Under the pieces are notes generated by a model. That model did not search any database and was not told the origin of the DNA. It was given only the letters and a program-made list of their open reading frames with translations. A DNA stretch of 64,000 nt from CAMLFJ01 sp035524955 (GTDB taxonomy: Bacteria > Methylomirabilota > Methylomirabilia > Rokubacteriales > CSP1-6): NCBI GenBank assembly GCA_035524955.1, contig DATLFG010000073.1, positions 6,514 through 70,513 on the forward strand. The letters are read 5' to 3'. The position numbers and the translations under genes are program-made. Below, piece by piece: positions 54,347 to 63,634 of this stretch. Every line of letters begins with the position of its first letter. Within the stretch, counting starts at the first letter, position 1.

Positions 54347-54849
54347 GCGGCTACTCCCTCGCCCTGGTCGCCCTCGTCCTGCTCGCGGGCTGCGCGACGG
54401 CGACGGGGCGCATCGAGAACGGGATGTTCCATTCGGCGAAAGGTTACCGCGTGACGCTGCCGCCCACCGGCTGGAGGGTGGATGCCGGCCAGCGGGCCGA
54501 CCTCGCGCTGCGCGGCGAGGCGCGGCCCGGCGGCATGGTCGTGGACGCGACCTGCCGCGGCCGCGAGTCCAGGCGGCCGCTCGACGTGCTGGCGCGCCAT
54601 CTGACCTTCGGGCTCACCCGGCGCGACGTGCTGGAGAACGGCACCGCCACCGTGGGCGGGCGCGAAGCGGCCCACTCGGTGGTCCGCGGTCAGGCGGAAG
54701 GGCAGACCGTCACCGTGGAGGCCCTGGTGATACGCGCGGAGCCGTGCGTGCACGACTTCCTCTACGTGGCTCCGAGCGAAGCCTTCGCGGCGGGGCGGCC
54801 CGCGTTCCGGGCCTTGGTCGAGAGCTTCGCGGTGGAGCCGCGGCCATGA
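54343..54849 (+). CDS. Lipoprotein of unknown function at the head of the mla genes
   Basis: 168 residues. Lipobox LVLLAGC puts the lipidated Cys at about residue 17. The mature part is a compact beta-rich domain (FHSAKGYRVTLPPTGWRVDAG, MVVDATCRGRES, FLYVAPSEAFAAGRPAFRALVESF) of a type often seen beside mlaE in deltaproteobacteria-like genomes; I cannot name the family. GTG overlaps the hisI stop and its own stop overlaps the mlaE ATG, so it bridges the his and mla units. Confidence 0.82.
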   Translation: MSGYSLALVALVLLAGCATATGRIENGMFHSAKGYRVTLPPTGWRVDAGQRADLALRGEARPGGMVVDATCRGRESRRPLDVLARHLTFGLTRRDVLENGTATVGGREAAHSVVRGQAEGQTVTVEALVIRAEPCVHDFLYVAPSEAFAAGRPAFRALVESFAVEPRP

Positions 54850-55625
54850 TCATGACGAAGGACCTGCGGCAGCACCTGCGCGAGACCGCCATCTGGTACG
54901 GCGGACTCGGGCTGCTCACCGCGCAGGTGGCCCGCAACCTGACCCTGCCGCCGTCCTACCTCTGGCTGGTCGCCCGCGAGATCGACATCATCGGGGTGCG
55001 CTCCCTTGTGGTCGCGCTCACCGCCGCGCTCTTCACCGGCATGGTGCTGGCCCTGCAGACCGCGGTGAACATGGCCCGGTTCGGGGCCGAGAACTACGTG
55101 GGCCCGGTGGTCGCGCTCTCCATCCTCCGCGAGCTGGGGCCGGTGCTGACCGCCATCCTGGTGGGCGGCAAGGTGGCCTCCGGGATCACCGCGGAGCTCG
55201 GCTCCATGAAGGTCACCGAGCAGATCGACGCCCTCCGCGCGCTCGGCGTGAACTACGTCAAGAAGCTCATCGTCCCCCGGCTCATGGCCGCGCTGCTCGT
55301 GTTCCCGCTCGTCACGATCCTCGCGGACGGCATGGGCCTGTTCGGGGGTATGCTGATCGCCGTGTTCGACCGCAACGTGGACGCGTATCTGTACTGGAAC
55401 ACCATCGCCTACTGGGTGGAGCTGAAGGACTTCCTGACCGGCCTCGGCAAGAGCGTAGTGTTCGGCGCGCTGGTCACCTTGATCGGCTGCTACAACGGCC
55501 TGGTCACCGAGGGCGGCACCGAAGGCCTCGGCCGCTCCACCACCGCGACGGTGGTGCAGGTGGCCATGGGCGTGATCATCTCGGATTTCTTCATCACGCG
55601 GCTCTTCCTCTTCATGTACTGGTGA
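54846..55625 (+). CDS. mlaE: MlaE family lipid ABC transporter permease
   Basis: Inner-membrane permease for phospholipid traffic between the membranes, 259 residues, about five or six helices. Characteristic segments are FTGMVLALQTAVNMARFGAENYVG, RELGPVLTAILVGGKVASGITAELGSMKVTEQIDALRALG and the C-terminal VVQVAMGVIISDFFITRLF. ATG in a 4-bp overlap with the lipoprotein gene. mlaF follows after 4 nt. mlaC and mlaB are not present here. Confidence 0.94.
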   Translation: MIMTKDLRQHLRETAIWYGGLGLLTAQVARNLTLPPSYLWLVAREIDIIGVRSLVVALTAALFTGMVLALQTAVNMARFGAENYVGPVVALSILRELGPVLTAILVGGKVASGITAELGSMKVTEQIDALRALGVNYVKKLIVPRLMAALLVFPLVTILADGMGLFGGMLIAVFDRNVDAYLYWNTIAYWVELKDFLTGLGKSVVFGALVTLIGCYNGLVTEGGTEGLGRSTTATVVQVAMGVIISDFFITRLFLFMYW

Positions 55626-55629
55626 GCCG

Positions 55630-56382
55630 ATGACGCCCGCCCAGCCGCTCGTCGAGGTCCGGAAGGTCTGGAAGTCGTTCGGGGACAAACAGGTCCTGCG
55701 CGGCGTGAGCCTGGCCCTGCCCAAGGGGACGATCCTTGCGGTGATGGGCGGCAGCGGCACCGGCAAGACCGTGCTCCTGCGCATCGCCTCCGGGCTCGCC
55801 CGACCCGACGCGGGGGAGATCCAGCTCTTTGGCACCCGCATCGACCGCATGCACGAGGAGGCGATGCTCCCGCTGCGGCGCCGCACCGGCTTCGTGTTCC
55901 AAGGGGCGGCGCTGTTCGATTCGCTGTCGGTCTTCGAGAACGTGGCCTATCCGTTGCGCGAGCACACCCGGCTGTCTCTGGGCGAGATCACGGAGCGCGT
56001 GCACCACTTCCTCGATCTGGTCGGGCTGCCCGATACCGACGATCTGCTGCCCGCCGAGCTGAGCGGCGGCATGCGCAAGCGGGTAGGCATCGCGCGGGCC
56101 CTGATCGTGGACCCCGAGGTGGTCTTCTTCGACGAGCCCACCGCCGGCCTCGACCCCACCAACGCGAAGCTGGTGGCCGAGCTCATCGCCCAGCTCCGCA
56201 CCGGCGTGTGTGACACCGCCATCGTGGTGACCCACGACGTGGAGTTCGCCGAGCTGGTGGCCGACCAGATGGCGATCCTGATGCACGGGCAGTTCGCCGA
56301 CCAGGGCACGCCCGCCGAGATCCACCGCTCCGCCAACCCGGACGTGCGGCGCTTCCTGGCCGGCGAGCTGCGGGAGATCTAG
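55630..56382 (+). CDS. mlaF: MlaF family lipid ABC transporter ATPase
   Basis: 250-residue ATPase. Walker A GGSGTGKTVLLR (the MlaF-typical GxSGTGKT), FVFQGAALFDSLSVFENVAYPLRE Q-loop region, signature LSGGMRKRVGIARAL, Walker B VVFFDEPTAGLDP and switch His in VVTHDVEFAELVAD. Powers the MlaE/MlaD complex. Sits two bases upstream of mlaD. Confidence 0.95.
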   Translation: MTPAQPLVEVRKVWKSFGDKQVLRGVSLALPKGTILAVMGGSGTGKTVLLRIASGLARPDAGEIQLFGTRIDRMHEEAMLPLRRRTGFVFQGAALFDSLSVFENVAYPLREHTRLSLGEITERVHHFLDLVGLPDTDDLLPAELSGGMRKRVGIARALIVDPEVVFFDEPTAGLDPTNAKLVAELIAQLRTGVCDTAIVVTHDVEFAELVADQMAILMHGQFADQGTPAEIHRSANPDVRRFLAGELREI

Positions 56383-56384
56383 TC

Positions 56385-57554
56385 ATGGCCGACGGTCGGG
56401 TCGCGCTGCAGATCCGCATCGGCGCTTTCATCCTGTCCGGTCTGCTCGTGTTCTTCGCCATCATCTACCTGCTCGGAGCCCAGGGCCGCTACTTCGAGCG
56501 CAAGTACGACCTGATCGCGGAGTTCAACGAGGTGAGCGGGCTCATCGTGGGCGCCACCGTGCGCCTGGCCGGCGTGCAGATCGGCCGCGTCACCGCGGTC
56601 GAGCTGCCCGAGCAGCCCGGCGGCAAGGTGCGGGTGACGCTCACGATCGCGCGCCGCTTCTCGGAGCGGGTGCGCGGGGACTCGGAAGCCAAGATCGAGA
56701 CCCAGGGCCTCCTGGGCGACAAGATCGTGGAGATCACCATCGGCACCACCGCGGCGCCCGCGCTCAAGCCCGGCGACGTCCTGGCCACCCAGGAGTCGGT
56801 CGAGATGCAGCACATGTTCAAGGCGGGCGCGGAGACGCTGCAGACCGTGCGGGAGCTCGCCACCAGCCTCAAGACGACCGCGGAACGGGTGGACCGCATC
56901 GCCCGGGAAGTGGAGACGGGCAAGGGGCTGGTCCACGCGCTGATCTACGACGAGCCGGAGGCCCTGACCCGGCTCAACGCGATCCTGACCCGCACCCAGT
57001 CGCTCCTGGCCCGGGCCGAGCAGGGCGACCACGCGGTGGGCGCGCTGCTCTCGCCGGACAGCGGCAAGTCCGTCCGCGCGCTGCTCGCCGCGATGGACAC
57101 GATCGGCCGGACCGCGGAGAAGCTCGAGTCGCGCGACAACCTGCTCTCGGCCCTCCTCCACGATCCGCAGTACAAGATCGTCGCCGACGATCTCCGCGTC
57201 GTGGCTCGGAACTTCCGCGACGTCTCCGAGCGGGTGGCCCAGGGCCAGGGGCTGCTGGGCCAGCTCACCCGTGACGGCGGCACGGACGGCGCGCTCGGCC
57301 CGCTCGGCGACGCCACCGCCGACTTCCGCGCCGCGATGGCCAACCTCCGCACGGTCACCGACCGGCTCAAGGAGGGCGAGGGCACTCTCGGCGCGCTCCT
57401 GGAGGATCCGACGGTGTACGAGAACCTCGTCCGGTTCCTCGAGGGTTCGCGGCGGAGCTTCCTGTTGCGGACGTTGATCCGCTCGACGATCGAGGCTGGC
57501 GGCGCCGGCGATGCGGGCGGCGCCGGCGGCTCGGCCCCGAGCGCGGGCCGCTGA
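56385..57554 (+). CDS. mlaD: MlaD family (MCE domain) lipid-binding protein
   Basis: 389 residues, longer than E. coli MlaD (about 180). One N-terminal transmembrane anchor (IGAFILSGLLVFFAIIYLLGA), one MCE domain (YDLIAEFNEVSGLIVGATVRLAGVQIGRV through GDKIVEITIG) and a long helical, coiled-coil-like periplasmic extension with repeated DLRVVARNFRDVSERVAQ-type heptads. Low-complexity Gly/Ala tail. The helical extension may form a tunnel, as proposed for other long MCE proteins. Stop overlaps the radA ATG by one base. Confidence 0.93.
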   Translation: MADGRVALQIRIGAFILSGLLVFFAIIYLLGAQGRYFERKYDLIAEFNEVSGLIVGATVRLAGVQIGRVTAVELPEQPGGKVRVTLTIARRFSERVRGDSEAKIETQGLLGDKIVEITIGTTAAPALKPGDVLATQESVEMQHMFKAGAETLQTVRELATSLKTTAERVDRIAREVETGKGLVHALIYDEPEALTRLNAILTRTQSLLARAEQGDHAVGALLSPDSGKSVRALLAAMDTIGRTAEKLESRDNLLSALLHDPQYKIVADDLRVVARNFRDVSERVAQGQGLLGQLTRDGGTDGALGPLGDATADFRAAMANLRTVTDRLKEGEGTLGALLEDPTVYENLVRFLEGSRRSFLLRTLIRSTIEAGGAGDAGGAGGSAPSAGR

Positions 57555-58921
57555 TGGCGCGCGAGCGATCCACCTACCGCTGCCAGGAGTGCGGGCTCGC
57601 CGCGGCCAAGCCCGGCACCTGCCCCGACTGTGCGCGGGTGGGGACCTACGTGCAGCTCGTGGAGGAGCGGGTCGCCTCGGGGCGCGGGGTCGCGCGGGCC
57701 GGCGTCACCTCGAGCCGGCCCCAGCCGATCCGGGAGATCTCGGTGGGCGACGGCGGGCACCGGGTCTCGAGTGGGATGGCGGAACTGGACCGCGTGCTGG
57801 GGGGTGGCGTGGTGACGGGCTCGCTGGTCCTGATCGGCGGGGACCCGGGCATCGGCAAGTCCACCCTCCTGCTCCAGGTCAGCCGGATGCTCGCCGAGCG
57901 GGCGGGGCCGGTGCTGTACGTCTCGGGCGAGGAGTCGGCCGGCCAGGTCAAGCTGCGGGCCGATCGCCTCGGGCCGTCCCCCGTGGATCTCTACTTCGTG
58001 GCCGAGACGGATCTGCAGGCGGTCGAGGCCCACGTGGCCGCCATCCAGCCGCGGATCCTGATCGTGGATTCGATCCAGACCGTGTACCTGCCCGGGCTCG
58101 AGTCTGCCCCGGGGAGCGTGAGTCAGGTCCGGGAGTGCGGGGCGCGGCTCATGACCCTGGCCAAAGGGCAGGGGATCGCCACGTTCCTGGTCGGCCACGT
58201 GACCAAGGAAGGGGCCATCGCCGGGCCCCGAGTGCTCGAGCACCTGGTGGACACGGTGCTGTACTTCGAGGGGGAGCAGCACCACGCCTACCGGGTGCTC
58301 CGGGGGGTCAAGAACCGGTTCGGGTCCACCAACGAGATCGGGGTCTTCGAGATGGGGGAGCGGGGCCTGACCGAGGTGCGCAACCCCTCGGGGTTCTTCC
58401 TGGCCGAGCGCCCCAAGGGCGCCGCCGGGTCGGTGGTGGTCGCCAGCCTCGAGGGGACCCGCCCCCTCCTGGTCGAGATCCAGGCCCTGGTCGCCCCGGC
58501 GGGGTTCGGCACCCCGCGTCGTACTGTTCTGGGCGCCGACTACAATCGCGTATGCTTGCTGCTGGCGGTGTTGGAGAAGCGCGTGGGGTTCCCCCTGCAG
58601 TCGCAGGACGCGTTCGTCAACGTCGCCGGTGGCGCGCGAGTGGCGGAGCCCGCCGCCGACCTGGGGCTGGTGCTCGCCGCGGCCTCGAGCTATCTCGACC
58701 GCCCGCTTCGGGGCGATCTGGTGGTGGTGGGCGAGGTCGGGCTGGCCGGGGAGGTGCGGGCGGTGACCGGGCTGGAGACACGACTCAAGGAAGCGGCCGC
58801 GCTGGGCTTCACCGCGGCCGTGGTGCCCCAGAGCAGCCTGACGGACCGGGGAAGCCATCCCCTGGACGTGCAGGGCGTGGGGTCGGTGGACGAGGCCGTG
58901 AAGGTCCTGCTGGGGTCGTGA
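57554..58921 (+). CDS. radA: DNA repair protein RadA (Sms)
   Basis: RecA-like branch-migration helicase, 455 residues. N-terminal zinc finger YRCQECGLAAAKPGTCPDC, Walker A GGDPGIGKSTLLLQ, DSIQTVYLP, the diagnostic KNRFG motif (RGVKNRFGSTNEIGVF) and a C-terminal Lon-like domain (FVNVAGGARVAEPAADLGL, VVVGEVGLAGEVRAVTG). Start ATG coupled to mlaD. Followed by the PIN-TRAM gene, a conserved pair in many bacteria. Confidence 0.96.
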   Translation: MARERSTYRCQECGLAAAKPGTCPDCARVGTYVQLVEERVASGRGVARAGVTSSRPQPIREISVGDGGHRVSSGMAELDRVLGGGVVTGSLVLIGGDPGIGKSTLLLQVSRMLAERAGPVLYVSGEESAGQVKLRADRLGPSPVDLYFVAETDLQAVEAHVAAIQPRILIVDSIQTVYLPGLESAPGSVSQVRECGARLMTLAKGQGIATFLVGHVTKEGAIAGPRVLEHLVDTVLYFEGEQHHAYRVLRGVKNRFGSTNEIGVFEMGERGLTEVRNPSGFFLAERPKGAAGSVVVASLEGTRPLLVEIQALVAPAGFGTPRRTVLGADYNRVCLLLAVLEKRVGFPLQSQDAFVNVAGGARVAEPAADLGLVLAAASSYLDRPLRGDLVVVGEVGLAGEVRAVTGLETRLKEAAALGFTAAVVPQSSLTDRGSHPLDVQGVGSVDEAVKVLLGS

Positions 58922-58928
58922 GGGCGCG

Positions 58929-59942
58929 ATGCGGATAGGACTGCTCATCGTCCGGATGCTGGTCCTGATGGTGGCCACCGCCGCCGGCTTCGCGCTCGCG
59001 CACGCCCTCAAGCTGTCCCCTCCGTACAACCTCTTTCTCGGCGGGGCCGGCCTCCTGGCCGGTGTGCTCGTCGTGCTGCTCGAGTGGCAGGCGCGGCGCA
59101 TCCCGGTGGACCGGCTCTTCTGGGGCGCCACCGGCGCCATGCTGGGCGTGGTGCTCGGTCTGGGACTGGGGACCGCGGTCGAGGCGGTGGTGCCGGGGGC
59201 GGGCGCGCTCGGGCGCGGGCTCTTTGCGCTGCTGCTGGGGTATCTCGGCGCGATGGTGACCCTGGCCAAGCGCGATGACCTGGAAGACATGTCGGTCAAG
59301 CTCTTCCCCAAGACCGCGATGGGGCGCCAGGAGGGCGACAAGATCCTGGACACCTCGGTCATCATCGACGGGCGAATCGTGGAGGTCTGCCAGACCGGGT
59401 TCCTGGCCGGCACCCTCCTGCTGCCGCAGTTCGTGCTGCGCGAGCTGCAGCAGATCGCGGACTCGGCCGACGCGCTCCGGCGCAACCGCGGCAAGCGCGG
59501 CTTCGACGTGCTGCAGCGGCTGCAGCGCGTGCCGCGCGTCACCGTGCGCATCGACGAGGTGGATTTCCCGCAGGTGCGCGAGGTGGATCGCAAGCTGATC
59601 GAGCTGGCGCGGGCCACCGGGGGCCAGATCGTCACCAACGATTACAACCTGAACCGGGTGGCGGAGCTCTCGGGCGTCTCGGTGCTCAACATCAACGAGC
59701 TCGCCAACGCGCTGAAGCCGGTGGTGCTGCCCGGCGAGCCCCTGCACGTGCACATCGTCAAGGAAGGCAAGGAGGCGAACCAGGGGGTGGCCTACCTGGA
59801 CGACGGCACCATGGTGGTGGTGGAGCACGGCAAGCGGCTCATCGGCCAGACCGTGGACGTGACCGTGACCACGATCTACCAGACCGCGGCCGGGCGCATG
59901 ATCTTCGCCCGCCAGCGGGACGAGGAGAACGCTTCGCGGTGA
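58929..59942 (+). CDS. PIN/TRAM domain membrane protein (YacL-like)
   Basis: 337 residues. Four N-terminal transmembrane helices (VRMLVLMVATAAGFALAHAL to ALLLGYLGAMVTLAK), a PIN nuclease domain with acidic residues in LDTSVIIDGRIVEVC, FVLRELQQIADS and TGGQIVTNDYNLN, and a C-terminal TRAM RNA-binding domain (GVAYLDDGTMVVVEHGKRLIG). A predicted membrane-bound RNase resembling B. subtilis YacL, which also lies near ispD/ispF. Coupled to ispD by a 4-bp overlap. Confidence 0.92.
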   Translation: MRIGLLIVRMLVLMVATAAGFALAHALKLSPPYNLFLGGAGLLAGVLVVLLEWQARRIPVDRLFWGATGAMLGVVLGLGLGTAVEAVVPGAGALGRGLFALLLGYLGAMVTLAKRDDLEDMSVKLFPKTAMGRQEGDKILDTSVIIDGRIVEVCQTGFLAGTLLLPQFVLRELQQIADSADALRRNRGKRGFDVLQRLQRVPRVTVRIDEVDFPQVREVDRKLIELARATGGQIVTNDYNLNRVAELSGVSVLNINELANALKPVVLPGEPLHVHIVKEGKEANQGVAYLDDGTMVVVEHGKRLIGQTVDVTVTTIYQTAAGRMIFARQRDEENASR

Positions 59943-60625
59943 CCTACGCCATCGTGCCGGCGGGGGGCCTGGGCACGCGCATGGGCTCCCGCCGGCCCAA
60001 GCAGTACCTCCGTCTGGGTCGCGTGCCGATCCTGGTCGCGACCTTGAGGGCGTTGGGCCGGGCGCGCGGCATCGCGGGCGTCGTGGTGGCGGTGCCGGAG
60101 GCTCACGTGGTGGAGACCCGGCGGCTCCTCGCGCGGCTGCGGGTGCCCCGGATCCTCGAGGTGGTGGCGGGGGGCGCCGACCGGCAGGAGTCGGTGTGGC
60201 GGGCGCTCCAGCGGATCCCGGAACAGGCCGAGCGGGTCGTGGTGCACGACGCGGTCCGCCCGTTCATCGACGCGGCGCTGGTGGCGCGGGTGCTGGGCGC
60301 CGCGGCGGCGGGCGGCGCGGCCACCTGCGGGATCCCGGTGCGGGAGACCGTGAAGCGGGTGACGGACGGGGCGATCGAGGCCACCATCCCGCGCCGGGGG
60401 CTCTGGCTCACCCAGACGCCGCAGGCCTTCACCCGCGCGTTACTCTGGGAGGCCCACGACAAGGCGCGCCGGGACGGCTTCGCGGGGACCGACGATGCGG
60501 TGCTGGTGGAGCGGCTCGGCGTGACAGTGGCCATGGTGCAGGGGCTCGGGCAGAACCTCAAGATCACGACGCCGGAGGATCTCCAGACGGCCCGGGCGTG
60601 GGCCGCACCCCGCCGCCGGGGATGA
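59939..60625 (+). CDS. ispD: 2-C-methyl-D-erythritol 4-phosphate cytidylyltransferase
   Basis: Third step of the MEP isoprenoid pathway, 228 residues. Nucleotide-binding AIVPAGGLGTRMGSRRPKQYL with the conserved Arg/Lys, GGADRQESVWRALQRI, VVVHDAVRPFIDAAL and LTQTPQAFTRALL are canonical. GTG start; the ispF ATG overlaps its stop by 4 bp. Confidence 0.96.
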   Translation: MTYAIVPAGGLGTRMGSRRPKQYLRLGRVPILVATLRALGRARGIAGVVVAVPEAHVVETRRLLARLRVPRILEVVAGGADRQESVWRALQRIPEQAERVVVHDAVRPFIDAALVARVLGAAAAGGAATCGIPVRETVKRVTDGAIEATIPRRGLWLTQTPQAFTRALLWEAHDKARRDGFAGTDDAVLVERLGVTVAMVQGLGQNLKITTPEDLQTARAWAAPRRRG

Positions 60626-61104
60626 CGGAGTTCCGTTCCGGGCTGGGCTTCGACCTGCATCCGCTGGTCGAGGGACGGCCCCTGGTGTTGGGAGGGGTGA
60701 CGGTGCCCGCCCCCCGCGGGCTGGGGGGGCATTCCGACGCCGACGTGCTCACGCACGCGGTCTGCGAGGCGCTGCTCGGTGCGCTCGCCCTGGGGGACCT
60801 CGGACGGCTGTTCCCGGACACCGATCCGCGCTACAAAGGAGTCTCGAGTCTCGGTCTGCTGCGGTCGGTGATGGACCTGATCGCCACCAAGGGAGCGCGC
60901 GTGGTCAATGTCGATGTCACGGTGATCTGCCAGGCGCCGCGCCTGGCCCCATTCCTGCCCGAGATGGCCAGGCAGCTCGCCGCGGCCATGGGCCTCGGAG
61001 CGGACCGGGTGAGCGTGAAGGCCAAGAGCCCGGAGCATCTGGGGCTGCTCGGACGCGAGGAAGGCGTCGCGGCCCTGGCCGTGGTGTCGGTGAACGTTTC
61101 CTGA
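60622..61104 (+). CDS. ispF: 2-C-methyl-D-erythritol 2,4-cyclodiphosphate synthase
   Basis: MEP pathway cyclase, 160 residues, homotrimeric. Zinc ligands in GLGFDLHPLVEG (Asp, His) and GHSDADVLTHAVCEALLGA (His), then DPRYKGVSSLGLL, and the C-terminal VKAKSPEHLGLLGREEGVAALAVV are all present. Linked to ispD by ATGA overlap, as in many genomes. Confidence 0.97.
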   Translation: MTEFRSGLGFDLHPLVEGRPLVLGGVTVPAPRGLGGHSDADVLTHAVCEALLGALALGDLGRLFPDTDPRYKGVSSLGLLRSVMDLIATKGARVVNVDVTVICQAPRLAPFLPEMARQLAAAMGLGADRVSVKAKSPEHLGLLGREEGVAALAVVSVNVS

Positions 61105-61120
61105 GCCGAGGAGGTCGGCG

Positions 61121-62548
61121 GTGGCCCTGCGGATCTACAACACGCTGACGCGCAAGAAGGAGGAGTTCGTTCCGCTGACGCCCGGGCGGGTCGGGATCTA
61201 CGTCTGCGGCGTCACGGTGTACGACTTCTCCCACGTGGGCCACGCGCGCAGCGCCCTGGTCTTCGATATGATCCGCCGCTACCTGATCTTCCGCGGCTAC
61301 CAGGTCAGGTTCGTCCGGAACTTCACCGACGTGGACGACAAGATCATCCAGCGCGCCCAGCGCGAGGGCGTGACGGCCCAGGAGGTCTCGGAGCGCTACG
61401 TGGCGGCCGAACGCGAGGACATGGCGGCGCTGGGCGTGCTCGCTCCCGACGTCTACGCGAAGGCAACCGACCACATTCCGCAGATGATCGCTCTCATCGA
61501 GCGACTGGTCGCCACGGGGCTCGCGTACCCCATGGAGGGTGACGTGTACTTCGAGGTTGCCCGCTTCCCGGCCTACGGGCGCCTCTCCGGAAAGAACCTC
61601 GACGAGCTGGTCGCGGGCGCCCGCGTGGACGTCGACGAGCGCAAGCGCGATCCGCGGGACTTCGTTCTGTGGAAAGGAGCGAAGCCGGGGGAGCCGTCCT
61701 GGCCGAGCCCATGGGGCCCTGGGCGCCCCGGCTGGCACATCGAGTGCTCGGCGATGGCCATCCAGTACCTGGGCGAGACCTTCGACCTGCACGGGGGCGG
61801 CGAGGACTTGATCTTCCCGCACCACGAGTGCGAGATCGCCCAGGCGGAAGGGGTCACCGGGAAGCCCTTCGTGCGCTACTGGCTGCACAACGGTCTGCTG
61901 AACCTGGGGGCCGAGAAGATGTCCAAGTCGCTCGGCAACACCCTGACCATCCGCGAGCTCCTCAAGCGCCACGATCCCGACGCCATGCGGCTCTACCTGC
62001 TGGGCGCCCACTACCGCCATCCGCTCGATTTCGCCGAGGAGCGCATCGCGGAATCGGCGCGCGCGCTGACCCGCCTGCGGGCGCTCCAAGACGAGGCCGG
62101 CCGGCTTGCCTCGCGCGGGACGCCGGGGCCGGGGCCGGACGGCGGGCTCCTCGACGAGGCCGCGGCCCACCGCGCCCGCTTTGAAGCCGCCATGGACGAC
62201 GACTTCAATGCCCCGCAGGCGCTGGGTGTGCTCTTCGATCTGGCGCGGGTGCTGCAGGGGGCGCGGGAGCGAGTGGCGCAGGGCATCACCGGCGTGGGGG
62301 CGTTCTTGCTAGGGGTCGGGGAGCTGGTGAGCCTGGCGCGGGTGCTGGGCCTGCTCGAGAGCGCGCGCAAGGAAGCCGCCGTCGAACCCCAGCTCAAGGC
62401 CAGGATCGAGTCGCTCGTCTATCTCCGGCAGGAGGCGCGGCGTCAGCGCGACTTCGCGGAAGCCGACCGGCTGCGTGAGGAGCTCGCGCGCCTGGGGGTC
62501 ATCCTCGAGGATACCCGGGACGGCACCAGCTGGAAGCTCCAGTCGTGA
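61121..62548 (+). CDS. cysS: Cysteinyl-tRNA synthetase
   Basis: 475 residues, normal. Zinc Cys and HIGH-type motif in YVCGVTVYDFSHVGHARSALVFD; WHIECSAMAIQYLG and HHECEIAQAEG add the other zinc ligands; KMSKS in AEKMSKSLGNTLTIRELL. GTG start with GAGGAGG upstream. 16 nt after ispF; the rlmB GTG overlaps its stop by 4 bp. Confidence 0.97.
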   Translation: MALRIYNTLTRKKEEFVPLTPGRVGIYVCGVTVYDFSHVGHARSALVFDMIRRYLIFRGYQVRFVRNFTDVDDKIIQRAQREGVTAQEVSERYVAAEREDMAALGVLAPDVYAKATDHIPQMIALIERLVATGLAYPMEGDVYFEVARFPAYGRLSGKNLDELVAGARVDVDERKRDPRDFVLWKGAKPGEPSWPSPWGPGRPGWHIECSAMAIQYLGETFDLHGGGEDLIFPHHECEIAQAEGVTGKPFVRYWLHNGLLNLGAEKMSKSLGNTLTIRELLKRHDPDAMRLYLLGAHYRHPLDFAEERIAESARALTRLRALQDEAGRLASRGTPGPGPDGGLLDEAAAHRARFEAAMDDDFNAPQALGVLFDLARVLQGARERVAQGITGVGAFLLGVGELVSLARVLGLLESARKEAAVEPQLKARIESLVYLRQEARRQRDFAEADRLREELARLGVILEDTRDGTSWKLQS

Positions 62549-63333
62549 CGCGCGAGCTGCCCCCTCGGCAGGGCCCTTCGGAAGGCGGCCCGCCGCTCTT
62601 CGGTCGCAACCCGGTGCTCGAGCTGCTCCGAACGGGGAGCCGGCGGGTGGAGGAGATCGCGATCCTGTCGGAGGGCCGCGGGCCCGCGCTGCACGAGCTC
62701 CTGGCCGTGGCCAAGCGCCAGGGTGTGAAGATCTCGTACCGCACCCGCGACCAGCTCACCGCCATGGCGGGCGACATCCACCACCAGGGAGTGGTGGCCC
62801 GGGTGGCCGGTGCGAGCTACGCTTCGTTGGGCGATCTGCTCGAGATCCCGGTCGCGCGGCGGGAGGCGCCGTTCTTCCTCGCGCTGGACCAGGTGCAGGA
62901 TCCTCGGAACCTGGGGGCGGTACTCCGGACGGCCGAGGCCACGGGCGCCCACGGGGTCATCGTGCCCAAGCACCACGCTGCCGGCCTGACGGGCGCGGCC
63001 GCGAAGTCGGCCATGGGCGCGGCGGAGTTGATCTCGGTGGCCCGCGAGACGAACATGGTCCATGCGCTGGAAATCCTCAAGAAGCAAGGCGTGTGGACGG
63101 TAGGCGCCGTGCCGGTCGGCGGCAAGCTGCCGTGGGAGATGGACCTGACCGGCCCCGTGTGTCTGGTGCTGGGAGGCGAAGGGGAAGGACTCCGCCCCCT
63201 CGTGGCCAAGAGCTGCGACTTCCTGGTGAGCCTGCCGATGCGCGGCCGGCTCGAATCGCTGAACGTTTCGGCCGCCGCGGCGGTGCTCTGCTACGAAGTG
63301 CTCCGCCAGCGGAGCCGAGAACAAAGGACTTGA
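62545..63333 (+). CDS. rlmB: 23S rRNA 2'-O-methyltransferase RlmB (TrmH/SpoU family)
   Basis: Methylates G2251 in 23S rRNA in the well-studied homologue; 262 residues. N-terminal substrate-binding domain starts PLFGRNPVLELLRTG. The SPOUT knot has motif 1 LALDQVQDPRNLGAVLRTAEATGAHG, motif 2 CLVLGGEGEGLRPLV and motif 3 VSLPMRGRLESLNVSAAAAVLCYE. GTG start coupled to cysS. The promoter of the tRNA-tuf cluster begins just after its stop. Confidence 0.94.
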   Translation: MTRELPPRQGPSEGGPPLFGRNPVLELLRTGSRRVEEIAILSEGRGPALHELLAVAKRQGVKISYRTRDQLTAMAGDIHHQGVVARVAGASYASLGDLLEIPVARREAPFFLALDQVQDPRNLGAVLRTAEATGAHGVIVPKHHAAGLTGAAAKSAMGAAELISVARETNMVHALEILKKQGVWTVGAVPVGGKLPWEMDLTGPVCLVLGGEGEGLRPLVAKSCDFLVSLPMRGRLESLNVSAAAAVLCYEVLRQRSREQRT

Positions 63334-63343
63334 CAGAAAAGCC

Positions 63344-63372
63344 TTGACTTGATGGGGGGCCAAACCTAAAGT
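63344..63372 (+). promoter_or_regulatory. Strong sigma70-like promoter of the tRNA-tuf cluster
   Basis: TTGACT (63344-63349), 17 bp, TAAAGT (63367-63372). Transcription would start at about 63379, 8 nt before the first tRNA. An additional TTGACA (63330-63335) lacks a matching -10. The only gap in the 3' region of the window with a near-consensus promoter. Confidence 0.7.
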
Positions 63373-63386
63373 GAGGGTTTGCGACT

Positions 63387-63462
63387 GCTGGCGTAGCTCA
63401 GGTGGTAGAGCAACTGCCTTGTAAGCAGTGGGTCGGGGGTTCAAATCCTCCCGCCAGCGCCA
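63387..63462 (+). tRNA. tRNA-Thr (anticodon TGT)
   Basis: 76 nt including encoded CCA. Acceptor arms GCTGGCG / CGCCAGC, anticodon loop CTTGTAA reading ACA codons, T-loop TTCAAAT. First of four tRNAs ahead of tuf. Confidence 0.96.
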
Positions 63463-63496
63463 GTACTATCAAGGGGTTACGATCAGGCGTGCACGC

Positions 63497-63582
63497 GGGG
63501 AGATACCCAAGTGGCCAAAGGGGGCAGACTGTAAATCTGCTGGCGGACGCCTTCGGAGGTTCAAATCCTCCTCTCCCCACCA
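63497..63582 (+). tRNA. tRNA-Tyr (anticodon GTA)
   Basis: 86 nt with long variable arm, encoded CCA. Acceptor GGGGAGA / TCTCCCC, anticodon loop CTGTAAA. Variable-arm class II structure as in bacterial tRNA-Tyr. Confidence 0.96.
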
Positions 63583-63634
63583 CCTGGGCGGCTTTGTTTG
63601 ATTGAGATTGATATCGAGCGCGGCAGGACCACGG